A DNA stretch of 64,000 bases, taken from positions 62,001 to 126,000 of the forward strand of contig NZ_LYXE01000090.1 in NCBI RefSeq assembly GCF_002532075.1, given 5' to 3'. The notes below the pieces were generated by a model. It worked only from the letters and a program-made list of their open reading frames with translations, was not told the DNA's origin and did not search any database. The DNA comes from Candidatus Chloroploca asiatica (GTDB taxonomy: Bacteria > Chloroflexota > Chloroflexia > Chloroflexales > Chloroflexaceae). Shown here one piece after another: positions 55,832-64,000 of the stretch. The translations under genes and the position numbers were made by a program. Each line of letters starts with the position of its first letter. The stretch's first letter is position 1.

Positions 55832-58498
55832 GTGAGTCCGACCGTGTCTGTGGTTTCTACACGATCTGCGCGCCTCTCACGGCAGGTTGTAGCCATGGTT
55901 GTGACTCCAACCCTGCTGGCGCTCTTCACCATGGCACTTCTGGTGCTTGGTTCGTCGCTAGCACGCGCTTCTCACCAGATGAGGGGCGATGATCCGCTAC
56001 TCGGGCGATCGTTGTTCCGTTTTTATCCACTCGAAGTGAGTGAAACAGGGATCTATCGCTGGTCACGCCCCGAGGCGACGCTCTTTCTCTATGGCTATGA
56101 TGGACGTGCCGTCGTGACGAGTCTGCGCCTGGCGGCGTTTCGACCGGCCGATCAGCCGGTTGCCCTGGTTCATCTGCGCGGCGACACGATTGATCCAGGC
56201 TCATTTCCGGTCGACTCTGTCTGGCGAACCTATCATCTGCTGATGCCGATGCGCCCTACTGGTGAAACACCGCTCCACTTCACGACAGAAGCCTATCAAC
56301 CGCCCGCTGATCCACGTGAACTCGGGGTGGCGCTGAGTGACGTGACGATCACCGCGACGCCGGGCTTGATGCTCCATCCTGTGCGCCTAGTCTATCTGCT
56401 CGGCTGGCCGTTGCTTGTCTGGCTTGTGCTGGTGCGCTTGCGTGCCTCGCCCAGGCTGGCGGTGGCGGGCGGTCTGGTGATGGCGCTCGGGGTTGGCTGG
56501 GCTGCCGCTTTTCCGGTTGAGGCAGGCTATTGGTGGCCGACCCTTGGCTGGCCTTGGTGGCCGCTGCTGCCGCTTGCGCTGCTGATGGCAGCCCCGCAAC
56601 TCGGCGTATTGCTTGCTGGCGTGCGCTCGTATCTTGTCACCCACCAGGCACTCAGTCTGGCAGGCATTGGCCTAGCACTGGGGGCCTTGCTCGCGCTGCG
56701 CCTGGGCTTTGCTGTTGCACCTGGGATGCTGCTGCTCGTGGTGGGTACGTGGCTTGGCCAGGCCTGGCTCAAGCGTGCTGCATCACGTCAGGGGCTTCTC
56801 AGCACGCGCAATGCTGTGCTCATTCTCGCGCTTTTTGGACTCCTTGCACTTGGTACACGCCTCGTAAACCTTGACACACAGCCCGCTGGCCTCTGGCGTG
56901 ACGAATCGCGTCACGGTTTGCAGGCCCTGCGTATCTGGGAAGATCCAGCGTATCGTCCGGTCTATGTCGTAGAAGGGGCCGATCTGCCTGCCATGCTCTT
57001 CTACCTGATGGCGCCGGTCATCGGCAGCGCTGGCCCACACCCGTGGAGCGTGCGCTTGGTGAGTGCGTTGGCTGGTGCGCTGACACCGCTGGCACTTTAT
57101 TGGGCTTCTGCGCCCCTTATCGGTCGTCGCGCCGCGCTCGTGGCCGCAGGGTTGCTTGCAAGTGCCTCGTGGGCCTTGAGCATGAGTCGATGGGCGTTTC
57201 CGGCAACCCTTGATCATCTGCTTGTCCTGACAGCACTTGGTCTGGTCTGGCGTACACTGCCCGTTGAGGCGTCCCGACTGAGCCTGCTAGATGTGCCACG
57301 AACAAAGCCAGAGGTGGATCAGTATCGCGGGAGCGTAGCCTCTTGCGTGATTGGCATGGCGCTGGCAGGCTTGCTCGGTGGCCTGGCAATGTATACCTAC
57401 CACACGGGTCGGCTGGCCCCAATCGCCCTCGGTGCCGCTGTGGTGATACGCCTTGGGCTAAATCCGCACCTATGGCGGAAGGCGGCACCGGGTCTTGCCA
57501 TCGCGCTCGTTGTCGGGGCACTCACGATCACGCCACTTGGTCTGGCGATCCTGGGTGATCTTGAAGGGTATAACCGACGCGTCGGAACGGTTTCGTGGCT
57601 TGATGCCAATAACCCTGATAGCCGTGCGCCGCTCGCGCTTGCACTCGATAATCTGCAGCGTTATGCCCTCGCCTACCATGCTGTTGGTGAGCGCAATGGC
57701 CGACATCATCTCCCCGATGTCCCGCTCCTTGATCCTGTGACAGGTCTGTTGCTCGCGCTTGGGCTTGGAGCAGCGCTCCCTCGCCTTCGGCAACAGCCGG
57801 GATTCCTTGTGGTTGTAGCCCTGGGCGTAATCTATCTTGTGCCAGCCGTCTTGAGTAACGACGCACCTCACGCAATGCGTGCCCTTGGTACGCTTGCCCC
57901 GGCTTGCATGCTGGCCGGGATTGGGTTTGTCGGTCTGCGTTATGGCCTGGGAAGTTCGCCTGACCAGACTGATGAGCCTTCACCAAGCCCCCTTACGGCC
58001 ACTGTTGCACGGGTTCACCCAAAGAATGCGCCAGGGCTCCCACTGGTACGCACTGTTCCTTTGATGTTACTTGGGGTGAGCCTGCTCTTCAACCTCTGGC
58101 TCTATTTTGGGGTGATGCGTCTCGAACCCCGCGTCTATGGCGAATTTGATCTGGTCGAAACCGCCGTGGGTCGGCTGATTCAGCAGCAGCATCGCCAGAA
58201 CAATCTGGCAAGTGAAGACCTGACAATCTATTTGCCTGAACCCCTGCGCACGACCGACACCGTTCGCTTCCTGACCTGGGGAATCGAGCTAGGACGTTAT
58301 GATGGTCGTCCCCTTGAGGCTGAGGGGTCGGCAGTGCTTTTGTTGCCTGCCAGTGCCGATGAGGCCGAGCAGGCAGCGGCCATGGCAGCCCTCGGGGCTG
58401 AAGGCCGCGCCCTTGGTGTGGTGGCAACAACACCGAATGGCGCACCACTGGTACTTGCTTTTGGCCGTGGACAAGCCGCTGATCGGATACTGCGCTGA
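55832..58498 (+). CDS. GT39/ArnT-like membrane glycosyltransferase
   Basis: 888 residues with a GTG start. One N-terminal helix (about 20-42) is followed by a soluble domain of about 130 residues, then a polytopic region. The part from about residue 340 resembles PMT_2-type enzymes: RDESRHGLQALRI (acidic residues in the first loop), then PAMLFYLMAPVIGSAGPHPW, VRLVSALAGALTPLAL and several further helices; a soluble tail ends the protein. Such enzymes move a sugar from a polyprenyl-phosphate donor to a lipid, protein or glycan on the outer side of the membrane. Acceptor unknown. Confidence 0.78.
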   Translation: MSPTVSVVSTRSARLSRQVVAMVVTPTLLALFTMALLVLGSSLARASHQMRGDDPLLGRSLFRFYPLEVSETGIYRWSRPEATLFLYGYDGRAVVTSLRLAAFRPADQPVALVHLRGDTIDPGSFPVDSVWRTYHLLMPMRPTGETPLHFTTEAYQPPADPRELGVALSDVTITATPGLMLHPVRLVYLLGWPLLVWLVLVRLRASPRLAVAGGLVMALGVGWAAAFPVEAGYWWPTLGWPWWPLLPLALLMAAPQLGVLLAGVRSYLVTHQALSLAGIGLALGALLALRLGFAVAPGMLLLVVGTWLGQAWLKRAASRQGLLSTRNAVLILALFGLLALGTRLVNLDTQPAGLWRDESRHGLQALRIWEDPAYRPVYVVEGADLPAMLFYLMAPVIGSAGPHPWSVRLVSALAGALTPLALYWASAPLIGRRAALVAAGLLASASWALSMSRWAFPATLDHLLVLTALGLVWRTLPVEASRLSLLDVPRTKPEVDQYRGSVASCVIGMALAGLLGGLAMYTYHTGRLAPIALGAAVVIRLGLNPHLWRKAAPGLAIALVVGALTITPLGLAILGDLEGYNRRVGTVSWLDANNPDSRAPLALALDNLQRYALAYHAVGERNGRHHLPDVPLLDPVTGLLLALGLGAALPRLRQQPGFLVVVALGVIYLVPAVLSNDAPHAMRALGTLAPACMLAGIGFVGLRYGLGSSPDQTDEPSPSPLTATVARVHPKNAPGLPLVRTVPLMLLGVSLLFNLWLYFGVMRLEPRVYGEFDLVETAVGRLIQQQHRQNNLASEDLTIYLPEPLRTTDTVRFLTWGIELGRYDGRPLEAEGSAVLLLPASADEAEQAAAMAALGAEGRALGVVATTPNGAPLVLAFGRGQAADRILR

Positions 58499-58507
58499 GA
58501 ACTATAC

Positions 58508-59623
58508 ATGAACACACGGACATGGACCCGCACCCAACTACGCTGGCATCAGTTGATTTGTCAGGGATTAGTCTCGCCACTGGCGAACCCCGAAGCGGTC
58601 GCAGCTCGACTGATTGGCGTGCAGGCTCAGATTGTGCCCGCAGCAGGTTTGGCCCTCTGGAACCGGCTCGCGGCATTTACCGCAACTGAGTTAGCCGAGC
58701 GCATGTATGTGCAGCGAAGCCTGGTCAAGCTCTGGGGGCAACGCCATACACTGCACCTCTATCGTCGCGAGGATTGGGCGCTGCTCTATGCGGCACAGGC
58801 GGATCTCAAAAGTTACTGGGAGCGTGAGGCGCGCAAGACAGGGGTAGATCTGACGGAACTTGAAGGACTGATCAATGCAGTAGAAGCCCTCTTGCGTGAG
58901 CGGGATAATCTGGGGCGAAGCGACTTGCGTGCGACGGAATTAGCGCTTGATGAGACACACCTTTCGGGTTGGGGAGGTATCTTTTCGATCCTGGCGCGGC
59001 GTGGTCGTGCGTGCCATGCGCAACCGCAGGCAGGCGAAGCACGGATGGCCCACCGAACACGCTGGCTACCAGAAATGGCCTGGGAGCCACCAGACCTGGA
59101 GGAAGCCAATCTGACTCTGATGAAGCGATACTTCGGCACGTATGGGCCAGCGACCCTTCAGGATTTTGCCTACTGGCGCGGGCGGACCTTGACCGAAGTT
59201 CGTCGTTGGGCGGTCTTACTGGCTGAGGAACTGGTGCATGTGCAGGTTGAAGCGCAAACAATGCTAGCGTTGCGGACAGCCTTGCCTGAGCTTGATCTTG
59301 TTCCACCCGAAGCTGAAGCATGGCCGGTCAAGCTCCTCGGACGCTTTGATCCGCTCTTGCTAGGCATCAAAGACAAAAGTCAGTTGATTGCGCCTGAACA
59401 TTACCAGCGGGTCTGGCGTCCCGCCGGACATATCGAGGCGACCATACTGGTGGCCGGGCGTCTTGTTGGTACATGGCGTTATGAGCGTCGCCATGGTGGC
59501 CTGGTCTTGACCCTTGCGCCCTTTCAGCCTCTTTCCGCAAGGATACGCCAAAGCATTGAAGCTCAGGCGGAAGGTGTCGCCACACACTTTGGGCTTCCTC
59601 TGGTAACATTGAACTGGATCTAA
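58508..59623 (+). CDS. AlkZ-like (HTH_42) DNA glycosylase family protein
   Basis: 371 residues. The winged-helix family HTH_42 includes AlkZ and AlkX, glycosylases that unhook interstrand crosslinks or remove bulky adducts. The catalytic QxQ motif is present as QAQ at 39-41 within IGVQAQIVPAAGLALWNRL. GQRHTLHLYRREDW, YFGTYGPATLQDFAYWRG and LLGRFDPLLLGIKDK are the other conserved blocks. Single gene, no toxin-biosynthesis cluster beside it. Starts nine bases after the glycosyltransferase gene. Activity is inferred from the family. Confidence 0.85.
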   Translation: MNTRTWTRTQLRWHQLICQGLVSPLANPEAVAARLIGVQAQIVPAAGLALWNRLAAFTATELAERMYVQRSLVKLWGQRHTLHLYRREDWALLYAAQADLKSYWEREARKTGVDLTELEGLINAVEALLRERDNLGRSDLRATELALDETHLSGWGGIFSILARRGRACHAQPQAGEARMAHRTRWLPEMAWEPPDLEEANLTLMKRYFGTYGPATLQDFAYWRGRTLTEVRRWAVLLAEELVHVQVEAQTMLALRTALPELDLVPPEAEAWPVKLLGRFDPLLLGIKDKSQLIAPEHYQRVWRPAGHIEATILVAGRLVGTWRYERRHGGLVLTLAPFQPLSARIRQSIEAQAEGVATHFGLPLVTLNWI

Positions 59624-59626
59624 AAC

Positions 59627-59643
59627 CGCTTTGAGTGAAAGCG
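59627..59643 (+). repeat. Small hairpin after the AlkZ-like gene
   Basis: cgcttt, five bases, aaagcg, starting four bases after the stop at 59623. Too short to call a terminator with confidence. Confidence 0.3.
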
Positions 59644-59703
59644 AGCATAGCTGGGTTTCAGCCACAGCACGATGCCCTTGCATAGCAGGAACGATGGAGC
59701 ACG

Positions 59704-60516
59704 ATGACCTTGCACGAGTGGCGTGTACTGCCCTATCAAGCGACTGATGTTGCGAGCGAGCTCGCGGCGAGTGATAGTTTATTGGCAGGGCTTGCGGAGG
59801 TGGCGCAGCCTGTGGTGCGCTGGTATGGTGCGCCTGGCGAGGCCCTGGTGCTTGGTTCGGGGCAACGGCTCAGCGAGATTGACCGCGAAGCCGCCAGGCA
59901 AACCGGGGTGACAGTGCATCGTCGCGGATCGGGCGGGGGCGCCGTGCTCTTTACACCTGGCTTTCTGATGCAGGATATTGCCTTGCCACCGACCTCGCCG
60001 CTCTACCGTACTGACGTGACCGAAGCGTACCGCTGGCTTGGTGAAGTCTGGGGGAGTGCGCTGGGCCACCTGGGGCTGGCGACAACACTGGTCAGTGTGG
60101 CTGAAGCACGCGCCGATGCGCGCAGCCTTGATGAACTGGTGCGGCGAGCCTGTTTTGGCGGGCGCTCGCCCTACGAACTGCTCGCCGATGGGCGCAAACT
60201 GGTCGGTTTTTCGCAGATCCGTCGCCGCCCTGGGGCGCTCTTTCAGGTTGGGCTGTACCGCCATTGGCCCGGAGCAGAACTGGTGCGGTTACTCGGTCTT
60301 CCCATCGCGAGCCAGACGCACCTGGTTGCCAGGCTGGCCGAGCGCGTTGTGGGCCTCGATGAACTACTTACACCTATTCCCGACAAACGCACCATCATAG
60401 ATGCGTTTGCGCACGCCCTGGCCGAGCGTTACGAGATTAAGCTTGTGGCTGACACATGGCGAAGTGATGAACGCCAGGGAGCGACACAAGCAACTGGGCG
60501 CTATCTGCCCTTGTAG
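59704..60516 (+). CDS. Lipoate-protein ligase / lipoyl-octanoyl transferase family protein
   Basis: 270 residues. BPL/LplA/LipB fold: HRRGSGGGAVLFTPG is the lipoate-binding loop (RRxSGGGAV), FGGRSPYELLADGRKLVGFS contains the conserved Lys in DGRKLVG, and FQVGLYRHWP follows. It attaches lipoate or octanoate to lipoyl domains such as that of the E2 at 32762. LipM-type octanoyl transferases have a Cys nucleophile; I cannot place one with confidence, so ligase versus transferase is open. ggag lies four bases before the ATG. It is convergent with the flippase gene, three bases apart. Confidence 0.85.
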   Translation: MTLHEWRVLPYQATDVASELAASDSLLAGLAEVAQPVVRWYGAPGEALVLGSGQRLSEIDREAARQTGVTVHRRGSGGGAVLFTPGFLMQDIALPPTSPLYRTDVTEAYRWLGEVWGSALGHLGLATTLVSVAEARADARSLDELVRRACFGGRSPYELLADGRKLVGFSQIRRRPGALFQVGLYRHWPGAELVRLLGLPIASQTHLVARLAERVVGLDELLTPIPDKRTIIDAFAHALAERYEIKLVADTWRSDERQGATQATGRYLPL

Positions 60517-60519
60517 GAT

Positions 60520-61956
60520 TCACGGCGAGCGCAACGGATCGCGAACCTTGTACCAGAGCACCACGAGCAAGATCAACGTCTCGCCGAACGCACTCACGAC
60601 ATGGGCTATCGGCACAGCGGCCACCCCAAACGGTTCAAGCAAGAGCATCGCGATGATGATGCGTAAGCCAAGCTGGAACATATTGGCGAGCATCGCGGTC
60701 AGGGTGTCATAACGTGCAACGAGTGCACGAGTCGCGACTTCAGTAGCAACATAACTGGGCAGCCCGAGCGCATAGATTGCGAGTACCTGATAGGTCAGCG
60801 CAACCGCCGCAGCATCGAACGCTCCGCGTTGAAAAAGCAACATCAGCAAGGGGCGTCCGAGCACAATCAAGAGTGCAGCAGCAAATAAGGCGAGAAGCGA
60901 GGCCGTAACAAGGGTACGAAGAAGGAGCCGACGAAAGCCAACCAGATCGTTGCGAATACCGAGCAAGGCGAGGTGGGGCAAAGCTGCCTGGCCGACGGCA
61001 ACCCCGAGTAAGCGAGTGGGCAACCCAATCAGGAGCCACGCATTGAAGAGCGCCCCGATAGCCGCTGCAATGCCCGTGAGACTGGCAATGGCCGTATCAA
61101 CAATATTGCCCGCATAATTCGAAACCGCGCCCAGCGCATTGGGCACCATCAAGCGTCCAACGGTATGTACATCAGCATTCTTGGGTTCCCAAACAACCGC
61201 TGGGCGATACCCGCGCTGGCGGAGACCGGGCACCAGCAACCCAAGCTGGATCAGAGCATCAATAAGAGCGCCGATAGTCGGCCCATAGATCCCTACCTCG
61301 GGGATCAGAATGGCAAGCAGGACACCCCCGATCAGCGTCACATTGCGGGCGGCAATCGCGAGTGCGGGGAGCAACACCTGATTACGGCTAATCAAAATAG
61401 CAGCGAGGGCTGCCTCAGTCACAACGAGCAGCACCTCCATCAACATCAGGCGCGAAAGGCTCACCGTAAGGGCCTGGGTTGGAGCATCAAAACCCGGGGC
61501 AAGCAGGGTACGCACAAAAAGCGGTGCAACCAGGGCGGCCACGAGCGCAAGCGGAGCGATGAAGACGAGCATCATCGTCAGGGTCGCATTAACAAGGCGA
61601 AGGGCTGACTGTTCGTCATCACGGTTTGCCACACGCAGCAAGACCGGAATCAACGCATTGGTGAGGGCACCACCGGCGACCAGCATCGCCACCGTCTCGG
61701 GCAAACGAAAGGCCGCATAATACGCGGCGGCCTCGGGACCGAGGCCAAAGCGGGCATTGAGCAGGATCTGTCGGATCACCCCGAGCGACGCCGAGATCAG
61801 AAACGTCACGACATAGAGTGCCGTGGCCTCACGCACCTCAAACTCAAGGGTGGGCCATGCGCGCAACGGCGTACAGCGAAGGCGCTGGCCGAGACCAACG
61901 AATAACGCGAGGTAGCGTTGGATATACGAATAGATCAGCGTGCGTTGCTCAAACAC
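60520..61956 (-). CDS. murJ: MurJ-like lipid II flippase
   Basis: 478 residues, about fourteen hydrophobic helices. MurJ moves lipid II across the membrane for peptidoglycan synthesis. Typical segments are ATALYVVTFLISASLGVIRQ with the following RFGLGPEAAAYYAAFRLPE, LTNALIPVLLRV, and the later QAALPHLA and QRGAFDAAA. The GTG at 61956 gives a 43-residue N-terminal extension before the first conserved helix and has no ribosome site, so the true start may be further in. MurJ-family proteins also export other lipid-linked glycans. Confidence 0.85.
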   Translation of the reverse strand: MFEQRTLIYSYIQRYLALFVGLGQRLRCTPLRAWPTLEFEVREATALYVVTFLISASLGVIRQILLNARFGLGPEAAAYYAAFRLPETVAMLVAGGALTNALIPVLLRVANRDDEQSALRLVNATLTMMLVFIAPLALVAALVAPLFVRTLLAPGFDAPTQALTVSLSRLMLMEVLLVVTEAALAAILISRNQVLLPALAIAARNVTLIGGVLLAILIPEVGIYGPTIGALIDALIQLGLLVPGLRQRGYRPAVVWEPKNADVHTVGRLMVPNALGAVSNYAGNIVDTAIASLTGIAAAIGALFNAWLLIGLPTRLLGVAVGQAALPHLALLGIRNDLVGFRRLLLRTLVTASLLALFAAALLIVLGRPLLMLLFQRGAFDAAAVALTYQVLAIYALGLPSYVATEVATRALVARYDTLTAMLANMFQLGLRIIIAMLLLEPFGVAAVPIAHVVSAFGETLILLVVLWYKVRDPLRSP

Positions 61957-62050
61957 AAAGGAGGAAGGGTGAGCAAGAGTGAGCAGGTGTCACACAGTCG
62001 CAAGACCGATGTGAACACCTGCTTGGACGAAACCGTACGCACACGATGGA

Positions 62051-62791
62051 CTAGAAGAGCAACCCACCGTCGACCGAAAGCGTAACACCAGTGATAAAGC
62101 TCGACTCTTCTGATGCAAGGAAGAGATAGGCATTCGCAATATCCTCGGGGAGACCGAGGCGGCGGAGGGGTGTCCGCTCACGAACACTTTCGAGAACCTT
62201 TTCGGGCACCGTGGCAATCATCTCGGTTGCCGTAAAGCCCGGGGCAATGGCATTGACACGAATCCCATTGGGGCCAAGCTCACGGGCCCAGGTCTTGGTC
62301 ATCCCAATGACACCGGCTTTAGCGGCGACATAATTGGTCTGCCCAAAATTACCATAGAGGCCGACGACCGAAGCAGCATTAATAATCGAGCCACCGCCAC
62401 GGCTAATCATGCTTGGCACAGCGGTTTTAGCGCAGAGCCAGACACCCTTCAGGTTCACCGCGATAACCGAATCAAACTGAGCCTCGGTCATCTTCTGCAT
62501 CCGCGAGTCGCGGGTAATACCGGCATTATTGACCAGGATATCAACGCCACCGGCCCAGTTCATCAACGACTGAAACGCTGCCTCGACCGAGTCAGCCCGG
62601 CTCACATCGAGGAAAACAGCCTTGGCCTGCCCATCAGCCTGCTCAATTTCTTCAGCAGCGGCCTGAGCGGCGCTCATGTTAATATCAGCAACAACAACTT
62701 TGGCACCTTCGCGAGCGAACGTCATTGCGGTCAATTTACCAATACCCTGACCACCCCCTGTGACCAAGGCGACCTTGTCTTTGAGGCGCAT
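62051..62791 (-). CDS. SDR-family 3-oxoacyl reductase, PhaB/FabG type
   Basis: 246 residues from the ATG at 62791, preceded by GAGGAA; the frame is open further upstream without family match. Short-chain dehydrogenase: cofactor motif TGGGQGIGK, NNAG, catalytic Ser in INAASVVG, YVAAK with Tyr and Lys, and APGF. It reduces acetoacetyl-CoA to (R)-3-hydroxybutyryl-CoA (PhaB) or 3-oxoacyl-ACP (FabG). Lying directly downstream of the PHA synthase gene, a PhaB role is favoured. Confidence 0.88.
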   Translation of the reverse strand: MRLKDKVALVTGGGQGIGKLTAMTFAREGAKVVVADINMSAAQAAAEEIEQADGQAKAVFLDVSRADSVEAAFQSLMNWAGGVDILVNNAGITRDSRMQKMTEAQFDSVIAVNLKGVWLCAKTAVPSMISRGGGSIINAASVVGLYGNFGQTNYVAAKAGVIGMTKTWARELGPNGIRVNAIAPGFTATEMIATVPEKVLESVRERTPLRRLGLPEDIANAYLFLASEESSFITGVTLSVDGGLLF

Positions 62792-62928
62792 AGTGTTCCT
62801 CATGGCGAGGATACTGGATCGTCGACAGAGACACCGCTGGTGGGCATCGGTGGGCCGACCCTGTAACCTGGCTTGAATAATTAGTTGAATGCTACAACGA
62901 ACCGTGTTAGACAGACGTAACCAGAACA

Positions 62929-62960
62929 TAGGCCGCGCCCTACATCGCTGATGCGGCCTA
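62929..62960 (-). terminator. Hairpin after the PHA synthase gene
   Basis: taggccgc and gcggccta pair around a 16-base loop, about 20 bases past the stop at 62981 on the minus strand. There is no U-tract. It may limit read-through into the reductase gene. Confidence 0.45.
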
Positions 62961-62980
62961 CCATCATCTACAATCGACCC

Positions 62981-64000
62981 CTACGCACTACGCTTGGCAA
63001 GCCAGTTATCAATCTGAGGCCATGTACGCTTACTCGCGCCACTGCCCACCATCAGACCAATATGACCGCCCTTCATCTCGAGCAAGAGCTTATCTTGCGT
63101 GCCGAACTTATCCATAGCTGCCGTCGACTGGCAATTAGGAACGATATGGTCTTTGTCGGCGATCACATTCAGCACACTGGCCTTGATATTCTGGAGCTCG
63201 ACCGGACGGCCCTCCATGATCAACGTACCTTCCATCAAGCGGTTCTCACGGAAGAACTCCTTGACCCACTGACGGAATGCAGCCCCAGGAAAATCGACAT
63301 TATCGGTAACCCAGGTATTCATCGAGAGCCATGACTCGACGACATTAGGATTATCGAGATTATCCCAGAGCTTGAGATAGTTCATGACATAGTTTTCGAC
63401 TGGCTTGAGCATTTTGCTCCCATAGTCGATCACTGCACCAGGAACGTTGCCATATTGACGCACGAGTTCGTCAACATTGTAGAACTCGGTATTAAGCCAC
63501 TTGTTGTACGGGCCGGCTTCTTTGTTGGCAAAATCGAGGGGCGCGGTCAACAAGATCAGATTGCGCAGGCCATCATCAGGACGCATTGCCGCATAGAGTG
63601 CAGTAATCGTTGCCCCGATACACCAGCCACACAAACTGAACTCGCGCGAGCCTGAATGACGTTGCACTGCCCTGACAGCCCGGGGAAGAAACTTGAGCGA
63701 GAAGTCCTCGAAATCATAGTTCGCATCTTCGAGACCAGGCCGTCCCCAATCAAGCAGATAGATGTCATAGCCCTGCCGCACCATGTATTCAATGAAACTG
63801 TTGCCAGGCCGCAGATCATAAATATCAGGCCGGTTAATCAAAGCAAACACAAGCAGCAGCGGAGTGCCTTTACGCTGCTCGGGGGGGGTCTGCGGATAGA
63901 AGTGATACAGCTTCATCTTGTTGAGTGTCCAGATTGTTTCACGGGGCGTTTGCCCGATCTGGACATTCATACGACTGGCGGCAATCTTTGAGAAGGTGTC
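62981..64000 (-). CDS. phaC: Class III poly(3-hydroxyalkanoate) synthase PhaC (5' partial)
   Basis: The frame is open to the right edge (ten codons before the ATG at 63970 remain open: DTFSKIAASR), so about 340 residues are visible and the N-terminus is outside the window. PhaC polymerises 3-hydroxyacyl-CoA. The lipase-like box is CGWCIGA with the catalytic Cys, the Asp is in VIADKDHIVP and the His in KGGHIGLMVG; LLDWGRPG and WLNTEFYNVDEL fit class III, the size that needs a PhaE partner. phaE is not in the window but may lie just beyond. Confidence 0.93.
   Translation of the reverse strand, partial: DTFSKIAASRMNVQIGQTPRETIWTLNKMKLYHFYPQTPPEQRKGTPLLLVFALINRPDIYDLRPGNSFIEYMVRQGYDIYLLDWGRPGLEDANYDFEDFSLKFLPRAVRAVQRHSGSREFSLCGWCIGATITALYAAMRPDDGLRNLILLTAPLDFANKEAGPYNKWLNTEFYNVDELVRQYGNVPGAVIDYGSKMLKPVENYVMNYLKLWDNLDNPNVVESWLSMNTWVTDNVDFPGAAFRQWVKEFFRENRLMEGTLIMEGRPVELQNIKASVLNVIADKDHIVPNCQSTAAMDKFGTQDKLLLEMKGGHIGLMVGSGASKRTWPQIDNWLAKRSA

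Noticed and set aside
61969-62085. Short plus-strand frame starting GTG after a ggagg sequence
   Set aside because: About 38 codons, mostly antisense to the reductase 3' end, with no family match; the Shine-Dalgarno-like sequence is probably chance.

Overview
The window is GC-rich bacterial chromosome with dense gene packing, frequent stop/start overlaps and many non-ATG starts. The gene content fits a phototrophic or related Chloroflexota (Chloroflexales-like): a class III PHA synthase with a PHA-type reductase, methylmalonyl-CoA epimerase, very large multi-GAF histidine kinases, an E1/E2 branched-chain-type dehydrogenase and a complete F-type ATP synthase operon. The taxonomy is inferred from gene content only. 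I see no rRNA, tRNA, CRISPR array, insertion sequence or phage gene; this looks like core chromosome.

Layout. 1-5486: carbohydrate pair, a GH57/DUF3536 protein (5' end outside the window) and maltooligosyltrehalose synthase. 5568-9042: a minus-strand protein joining two cyclic-nucleotide-binding domains to a 16-cysteine ferredoxin, divergent from an aldehyde:ferredoxin oxidoreductase, with a 27-bp perfect inverted repeat between them; proB and a UvrA-family gene follow the oxidoreductase with almost no gaps. 13109-24559: four genes chained by 4-nt overlaps or a short gap: a beta-helix protein, a receiver protein with a degenerate GGDEF-like domain, a roughly 2640-residue kinase with about twelve GAF domains, and an alpha/beta-hydrolase whose nucleophile is replaced by glycine. 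This is the best candidate for an undescribed sensory module. 24561-30588 (minus): trigger factor, ClpP, ClpX, an OmpR-type regulator, uracil phosphoribosyltransferase and a TagO/WecA-type glycosyl-phosphate transferase. 30832-32558: a HExxH peptidase-like protein and a DUF429 protein. 32762-36118 (minus): 2-oxoacid dehydrogenase E1alpha-E1beta-E2 with a terminator-like hairpin in its leader. 36403-37950: small membrane proteins around a YugP-type metallopeptidase, and a CoA-binding protein.

38269-45178: atpBEFHAGDC with two promoter-like sequences upstream and hairpins in several gaps. 45396-48948: MreB-like protein, a methyltransferase, then a minus-strand two-component pair. 49091-54665: lipoprotein esterase; rubrerythrin-rubredoxin-DinB fusion and methylmalonyl-CoA epimerase (minus); GAF/PAS kinase and phosphoesterase. 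54890-60516: ParB/DUF4032-like protein, GT39-like membrane protein, AlkZ-like glycosylase, lipoate ligase. 60520-64000 (minus): MurJ-like flippase, PHA-type reductase and class III PHA synthase (5' end outside the window).

Functional links: the lipoate ligase could serve the lipoyl domain of E2; branched-chain acyl-CoA oxidation yields propionyl-CoA, whose downstream route uses the epimerase; PHA genes store excess acyl units; GH57 and TreY act on alpha-glucans. Signal transduction is heavily represented (three kinases, three receiver proteins).
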